The position numbers and the translations under genes are program-made. 64,000 bases of DNA, taken from Mytilus galloprovincialis (lineage: Eukaryota; Mollusca; Bivalvia; Mytilida; Mytilidae). Shown piece by piece: positions 60,001 through 64,000 of this stretch. The DNA is taken from positions 54,209,078 through 54,273,077 of the forward strand of contig NC_134841.1 in assembly GCF_965363235.1 (NCBI RefSeq), written 5' to 3'. The notes beneath the pieces were generated by a model. It worked only from the letters and a program-made list of their open reading frames with translations. It was not told the DNA's origin and did not search any database. Within the stretch, counting starts at the first letter, position 1. The number at the start of each line of letters is the position of its first letter.

Positions 60001-62277
60001 TCAAATACCTGTAAAATGTCATATGTCTCTGGTACATTTATTAGGATGAATCCTGCTTGTACTCCCTGGAAGAAATAGGATTAACGGTGTAATGGTGTTT
60101 TGTTATAATTGAGCAATTTTATATGAATTTGATTAAATATACCTACCATGAAATTACATTTATTATATGGAATATGGTTGCTTTCACAACATGTTCTCAT
60201 CCCAATTAACTTTAATAGGTGAATAAAAATTACATCCATAAGATGTACTCACTGAAGTCATAAATGTAATTTCACGGTAAGTATATCTAACCCTATATAT
60301 TCATATAAAATCTCCGCTTGAGATTTTAAAAATAACCATTTTAGACAGTTATTTATAACAACTTAATATTAAGAATAAGCAATACTTTTTTTTCTTGGAT
60401 TTATCTTCATGCTAGTTTAGCAGAATTGGAAACACCATGTGTAGATGTGAAGTTGTAACGGGTGATTTCTTTCTTGTGATATATTATCCTGGGGATAATT
60501 TGTCACAATAATTTTTTTTCAAGACATGGCATCTCACAGGTCCATTTTTCCAAAGGTAGAACAAATTTGCACAATTTATCAATCAAGGGAGGTCTTAGTT
60601 ACTAGTATAACACACAGCAGTAGGGATAAACGAATTCACATTGTGAATATATACTATTTTTATCAGTATTACAAAGGATATTTCATAGGGAACTAAAGTC
60701 TGGGGAAATATTTCAAGAGTTATTAAAGGCAAATGAGTATCCAAATACTAAAATTGTACTCGAGTACTAGATACCTTTAGAGCAAGCACTTGAGTACTTG
60801 TTGCCGTCTTAAAATACTTCAAAATATTTTAAATTTTGCTATGTGACATTAAGTTTTGTATATGTTAGATAAGATACAGTTTTAAAAATTAGAGAGTAAA
60901 TGATATGAATAGACGACCAGCTAATGTTAACAACGACTGAAAACTTTCAGTTCTGAATATTTCACATTTATATATTAATTATTGACTGATTTTTGTTTAG
61001 ATAATTTGATAATTAGAACTTGTTTTGTCTTTAGTCAAATTTTTTTGTAACAAATTCCACATTTCCATTCTCTAGTCTATGTATTACCTCTTGCACACAA
61101 TTTCTATGGTTAATTTTTAAGATTTCATTTAACATTTGCAATATAATCATGACGGTTGTTTATTTGTTATGTGCAGGGATGAATCCTAAATTGAATTGCC
61201 ATTTCACAATGAGTGACAAAAATGTCCCTGCACATTGCTGTTTTAACAATTTCACAAAACACTGTGAATAAGTGATATTGAAATGGCAAAACATGTTGCA
61301 CCAAAAACACCCTTTACCTTTATTTATTACGCAACATGACTGTAATTCACATATTTACCTCAATGCAGTATTCTTTGAAGGAATCCAGGCACTTCACCAT
61401 CATGTCCCATGTTATGATTCTTCCAGATCCATCACCTTTATTCAATCAGTAACAAAAGTTAATAGTGGTATTGTTATTCATTCCCTCATTCAACATTATT
61501 TCATAAACTATAATAAATATTTTCAACAGAGGAAAATTGTAGAAATTACAAATTTGCAATTTGGTACAAATTAGTGCTTCATTTTCAACTTGAGGCTCTA
61601 AAGAGACTGTGTTGCTCACCTTCATGTACTGCTGTTTTTGATTTCATGTGAAATAAGATTAAAATCAAAATGAACAGTTTAAAATACTATAGATTATTAG
61701 ATACTACAATTATATTCAAGATAAATACCAAAATCAGAAGAAGTTGTCCGGAAATGTCAGGGCAGATAAATCTAAAACCTGATGAACTTATGCAACAATT
61801 GTCAGATTGCTCTAAATACTGCAGTTTCGGAGATATAAGCTGAAAACTGCATTTAACTCTATGTTCTATTTTTAGCCATGTTCACCAGGGGATCATTAGA
61901 CACATTTTTTAAAGTAGATACTTCAATGATGATTGTGGCTAAGTGTGGTTTAAGAAAATAAGATTTTTGTAAAAGTTAATCACAACAAATCACAATGATG
62001 ACTGATGTCAAGTCATGAAAAAAGTACTAGTAACTTAACTATGTTTCAAAAACAATGAGATGGCACAAATTTGTAATACATGTAATAGCAAAACTGTTGT
62101 AATGATTCTTACAAAATCATACACCTTATATTATGTTAATATAAGAAATATGGTTTATACTTTATAGTAATATCTCATTTTTCAAACCTTTTCTCTTAGA
62201 GTGGGACACAAATGGTACACCCTCTGGCCAGTATGGTGGTCTGTTTTCCACCTTGTATGTTGATCTCTCACCTGCTC
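47593..62277 (-). CDS. Ulp1/C48 protease-like protein with acidic coding minisatellite, 17 exons, 5' incomplete, frameshifted
   Basis: Exons in transcript order: 62277-62188, 61435-61359, 60065-60009, 57941-57861, 57300-56892, 56476-56368, 55162-55051, 54284-54146, 53906-53789, 53364-53185, 52352-52286, 51860-51831, 51191-51093, 50312-50208, 49886-49785, 49163-49106 and 47664-47593. All joins are AG/GT and in phase, except that the fifth exon is 409 nt where 411 is needed. The N-terminal part is charged. The middle has a hexapeptide repeat. The C-terminal part holds GHWLDDSIVYVSI and NTHWILASF, which resemble the W-L-D/N-D and HW motifs of Ulp1/SENP cysteine peptidases (deSUMOylating enzymes). 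The usual Asp after HW and the Q...DCG motif are not visible, so it may be inactive or the 3' model may be incomplete. The first exon found starts in phase 1, so at least one earlier exon is missing. The gene is convergent with the transposase-like gene. Confidence 0.75.
48033..48058. repeat. (TA)n microsatellite
   Basis: An uninterrupted AT dinucleotide run at the 3' border of the Penelope-like fragment. Confidence 0.9.
48116..48140 (-). ncRNA. Possible hammerhead-like core downstream of the Penelope ORF
   Basis: The minus strand reads CTGAAGA, then a CTGC/GCAG stem closed by a GGAA tetraloop, then GAAA: the order of a hammerhead core (CUGANGA, stem II, GAAA). Penelope-like elements are known to carry hammerhead motifs. 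Stem I is weak and stem III is not clear, so this is only a candidate. Confidence 0.3.
48259..48812 (-). mobile_element. Penelope-like retroelement fragment with GIY-YIG endonuclease ORF
   Basis: A 163-codon minus-strand ORF (48750 to 48259) has no ATG where it begins and stays open upstream to about 48812, so it is the 3' part of a larger ORF. It shows the cysteine linker KRCMTCPNLI, then NVIYSIICSNCEEFYVGET (the GIY-YIG strand pair), R/H residues in RTRMTLHRQQTNH, and the downstream E in KKEELFINILNPG. This architecture is that of the C-terminal endonuclease of Penelope-like elements. The RT part is not visible, so the copy is 5' truncated. It sits in the last intron of the Ulp1-like gene on the same strand. 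A (TA)n run at 48033-48058 borders the 3' side. Confidence 0.85.
49106..49163 (-). CDS. Minus gene, exon 16
   Basis: Acceptor ttgcag, donor AAAG|gtaaag, phase 2 in and 0 out (YFAAMYGKSFEEIKISHAK). Confidence 0.75.
49785..49886 (-). CDS. Minus gene, exon 15: HW motif of Ulp1-like domain
   Basis: Acceptor ttcag, donor GGAAG|gtaaaa, phase 2 in and out. It encodes N-THWILASFCPKTFTVTMM. The HW pair fits the catalytic His. The place where Ulp1 enzymes have Asp (DS) reads MMCSM, so the Asp seems lost. Confidence 0.78.
50208..50312 (-). CDS. Minus gene, exon 14
   Basis: Acceptor ttcag, donor ACAA|gttagt, phase 2 in and out. It encodes NIDLVNAYSRRIAFEEKRLI and LIPICD, the beta-strand that precedes the catalytic His in Ulp1 folds. 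Confidence 0.75.
51093..51191 (-). CDS. Minus gene, exon 13: start of Ulp1-like domain
   Basis: Acceptor aacag, donor ATAAG|gtgatt, phase 2 in and out. Encodes LRYGHEIWQGDLNRLSKGHW and LDDSIVYVSI. The GHWLDDSIV segment matches the substrate-groove motif (W-L-N/D-D-x-I) at the start of Ulp1/SENP catalytic domains. Confidence 0.8.
51546..51567. repeat. 22-bp perfect palindrome
   Basis: gagactactat/atagtagtctc with no loop, in an intron of the minus gene. Confidence 0.85.
51831..51860 (-). CDS. Minus gene, 30-nt microexon 12
   Basis: Acceptor ttcag, donor CAGT|gtaagg, only 30 nt (CLPGMESDS). It is accepted because phase 2 in and out is exactly what exons 11 and 13 need. Confidence 0.55.
52286..52352 (-). 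CDS. Minus gene, exon 11
   Basis: Acceptor ctacag, donor AAAGG|gtactt, phase 1 in and 2 out. It encodes DGPSTRSKIVDNYQTLEEDN, a polar linker. The intron before it carries the 160-bp repeat. Confidence 0.7.
52556..52990 (-). repeat. 160-bp repeat family, about 2.5 units, reverse orientation
   Basis: aagagttgtctcccatt, atgaagactttttag and acctgttagtggttagttaa are reverse complements of the core at 22960-24060. In the intron between exons 10 and 11 of the minus gene. Confidence 0.9.
53185..53364 (-). CDS. Minus gene, exon 10: Cys-containing block
   Basis: Acceptor ttatag, donor GAGAG|gtatgt, phase 1 in and out, 60 residues. Contains VNDYLCACPCAEGVEVQHIY: a CxCxC cluster followed by a His, a possible metal site. 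Confidence 0.85.
53789..53906 (-). CDS. Minus gene, exon 9
   Basis: Acceptor ttgtag, donor ATGG|gtatct, phase 0 in and 1 out. It encodes NIKKALNNRGLSRTVRDLLI and the helical EEAKNLLTDEKM. Confidence 0.8.
54146..54284 (-). CDS. Minus gene, exon 8
   Basis: Acceptor tgcaag, donor CAG|gtttgt, phase 2 in and 0 out. It encodes TYNGPDILVPGEGGMSVFDL and an aromatic/hydrophobic continuation. Well formed but not assigned to a family. Confidence 0.75.
55051..55162 (-). CDS. Minus gene, exon 7
   Basis: Acceptor ctgcag, donor TTGAG|gtattg, phase 1 in and 2 out. It encodes IIEHIISQNFNTDLSCLESC and then a basic FKPRKRPLR. It has three cysteines in a short stretch, but no domain recognised. Confidence 0.65.
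56030..56330. repeat. Dispersed mussel-type repeat
   Basis: ctcctgacttgggacaggcg...gcggggttaaacatgttta is the inverse of the end of the copy at 6640-7145. It lies partly against exon 6 of the minus gene. Confidence 0.6.
56368..56476 (-). CDS. Minus gene, exon 6
   Basis: Acceptor ttgtag, phase 0 in. With donor ACTT|gtatat it gives 36 codons (TAEKQISPLAQAIDKVKYIN...) and phase 1 out, which the next exon requires. An earlier GT after GACAAG (56432) is possible but would break phase. Confidence 0.55.
56892..57300 (-). CDS. Minus gene, exon 5: coding minisatellite (AETVVQ/E repeats), frameshifted
   Basis: Acceptor ctgtag, donor AAT|gtaaga. It opens VENEEIEAETVVEAE and then repeats a six-residue unit. 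Nineteen units are 18 bp. One unit, near 57013-57028, is 16 bp (plus strand ctctactagtc where neighbours read ctctactacagtc). The frame therefore shifts after 15 units into an RDCSTG reading that meets TAA just before the donor. In the unshifted frame the exon would end SVSKVQRN in phase 0, matching the next exon. So this is either a broken allele or a sequencing/assembly slip. Confidence 0.7.
56906..57285. repeat. 18-bp minisatellite, 20 units
   Basis: Plus-strand unit tctgcctgtactacagtc, with variants tctgcctct..., agtatc and gtctgagcc. The variants occur in a pattern suggesting segmental duplication of multi-unit blocks (the agtatc and gtctgagcc variants recur in the same order). The long plus-strand ORFs through it (SACTTV or LPVLQS repeats) are shadows of the periodicity. 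Confidence 0.95.
57861..57941 (-). CDS. Minus gene, exon 4: Glu/Lys-rich segment
   Basis: Acceptor gattag, donor AAA|gtaaga, 27 codons rich in E and K (PGVEEEKEIKKEQFRAKDEE), probably helical or coiled coil. Phase 0 at both ends; it leads into the repeat exon. Confidence 0.7.
58603..58628. repeat. 26-bp perfect palindrome
   Basis: aattattgacttg / caagtcaataatt, zero loop, in an intron of the minus gene. Confidence 0.88.
60009..60065 (-). CDS. Minus gene, exon 3 found
   Basis: Acceptor ttccag, donor ACAG|gtattt, 19 whole codons (GVQAGFILINVPETYDILQ). Phase 0 at both ends. Confidence 0.7.
60116..60311. mobile_element. Foldback/MITE-like element, about 195 bp
   Basis: Terminal attttatatgaat and attcatataaaat. 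Inverted arms of about 45 bp including (c/g)atgaaattacattta. Inserted about 50 bp upstream of exon 3 of the minus gene (minus-strand sense). Confidence 0.75.
61359..61435 (-). CDS. Minus gene, exon 2 found
   Basis: Acceptor taaag, donor GAG|gtaaat, phase 1 in and 0 out. It encodes DGSGRIITWDMMVKCLDSF, directly continuing the SKRKG of the previous exon. Confidence 0.75.
62188..62277 (-). CDS. Minus gene, first exon found
   Basis: Acceptor gatag, donor AAAAG|gtttga, phase 1 in and out. It encodes KVENRPPYWPEGVPFVSHSK, with a PPYWP.GVPF pattern of a conserved-looking but unnamed block. The upstream exon was not found. Confidence 0.75.
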
Positions 62278-62324
62278 CTATCAAATTAAATATGTTTTTT
62301 TTTAATAAAACTGCTTAATGTAAA

Positions 62325-64000
62325 TTCACTTTTACAAATTGTGACTTGGATGGGGAGGTGTCTCATTGGCACTCATACCATATCTTTTCATATCTAGCAA
62401 AATGAAAGGTCAATAAAATGGAATCAGGTTTTTCATTCCAAATACAAAAGCGATTACTATAATATATGAGCCATATTGTAGGGAAAGCTTAATACAATTT
62501 TAAATAATGTGTAGAAATGGATCATAAAAGTATTAATAACTTCCTCCTCACGTTCAATTAACAAGAGTACTCCCATTGTATTTTATTAAAATTCATAAAA
62601 AGAATTATACTAATTCAATTAAGCTTGTAGTAATATTAAATGGATTTGAAAGCATTAGACAATGTGTATATTTTTAGAAGAAGACATTTCATGCTTAATA
62701 CAAAATGTGTCTTGCTCAATATTTTAGCACACCCATAACATAACAAAATGAAGCATTAAAAGATAGACTAAACTAACCAATGTAGAAAAGTAAACGCATA
62801 ACAATACGCACATTAAAATTCAGTTCAAGAGAAGTCCGAGTCTGATGTCAGAAGATGTAACTAAAGAAAATAAACAAAATGACAATAATACATAAATAAC
62901 ATCAGACTACTAGCAGTTAACTGACATGCCAGCTCCAGACTTCAATTAAACTGACTAAAAGATTATGATTTCATCATATGAACATCAGGCACAATCCTTC
63001 CCGTTTGGGGTTTAGTATCATACCATCATAACATATATGAGAAGAACATAACCCGTGTCATGCCAACAACTGTTTTTAGAATGAATGTGTTTAGTTCCGA
63101 TGCAAAGACCTTATCAGTGACTCAATATTAACGCCAAAATATGCAACATGTCTGGACTGTATTCTTTCTCTTTTTTGAAGGCTGTATAGATGCCTATATT
63201 TACTTTGTTATTTGAACCTCTGTGGATAGTCGTTTCATTGGCAATCATACCACATATATACTTTGTTCTATATGAATTACAGACCTGAAGAAGATGTTTA
63301 TGCTGCAAACTTCAAACAGCCTACTACAACTTTTTTTTACTATGGAACAATTGATCAGAATTGAACTATACATGTATAAATTAATAATTGATTTCATCCC
63401 AGTTCTCATGTACTTGACCACTATAGCTATTAATCAACAGAACAAATGCAAATACTTATAGTTTTGATGCCATGAAAGTTTGTTTTTTCATAAATCTCTA
63501 ATCTTTATATCAATATACATGATATATTAACTGTATCCCAATATGAACATGTTGGGCTCTTCTACAACAGAATATATATACAGTTTAACGTTTTCTCATT
63601 TGTATAGGCCTGTTTACAGGATGTAGAATGTTGTCAGTCTGTCTGTCCGTCCGTTGTCAATTATGTCAGACATTAACTTTTTTTTACTAATCTTAGAATT
63701 TATGTTTCCAAGTCCTAAAAAAAGGGGGGATATTCCAGTTTTGAAACTTTAACTCAAAAATGCTTTCAGCAGTTCTCATGAAACATTGGTGAATTGTTGA
63801 TATCTAGTAATGTAAGCTGCTGCCTTTAGATAGAATCTTACAAATTTTACATTTCCAAGTTATGGTTGTTCAATATATTAAAAAGGGGGAATTTTCAAGT
63901 TTCTGATAATGTTATCAACAATTCTTATTAAACTTTGGTGCATTGTTTATATCTATTGATGTAAGCTCCCTGTTTGATTTTCATAAATTTCTAATATGAC
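62325..64000. other. Upstream of the minus-gene exons: dispersed repeats, no gene found
   Basis: 62870-63060 is an inverted copy of family A (6640-7145). About 63230-63255 carries cattggcaatcataccac. The missing 5' exon(s) of the minus gene may lie here or beyond the window. Confidence 0.5.

Overview
The window looks like intron-rich, AT-rich nuclear DNA of a bivalve mollusc, most likely a mussel of the Mytilus type. No open reading frame is longer than about 190 codons, yet many short ORFs have clean AG/GT borders and join in phase. Dispersed repeats that I recognise as typical of mussel genomes recur on both strands. The species assignment is inference; no rRNA, complete tRNA or mitochondrial sequence supports it.

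Layout. 1-12,000 holds no gene that I can support. It carries dispersed repeats, a GGATCC-ended MITE-like element, a 750-bp GATATC palindrome array between direct repeats, and a foldback. 12,625-39,507 (+) is one split gene. I assembled 15 coding exons that join without a single phase conflict (2,598 nt, 865 codons plus stop). Its product has two SWIM-like CxC...CxH zinc motifs and a Zisupton/KDZ-type DDE transposase-like core (D519, D745, E801), the type usually auto-named 'HMG domain-containing protein 3-like'. 39,508-47,592 is the gap between the two genes: a TIR element, a diverged tandem repeat and a 1.4-kb minisatellite of 59-bp units. 47,593-62,277 (-) is a second, convergent split gene with 17 exons found. 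It carries an acidic region with a coding minisatellite (hexapeptide AETVVQ/E, 20 units) and a C-terminal Ulp1/C48-protease-like module that appears to lack catalytic residues. One repeat unit has lost 2 bp, so the frame breaks in this copy. A Penelope-like GIY-YIG ORF sits in its last intron.

How the parts may work together. A DDE transposase-like gene lies tail to tail with a Ulp1-like gene, and introns of both carry the same ~160-bp repeat, always in the sense orientation of the host gene. This could be a two-gene Zisupton/KDZ-type transposon swollen by introns, a domesticated derivative, or simple neighbourhood. The exon joins are direct readings of the sequence. Family names come from motif recognition without a database search. 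The cassette idea is inference.
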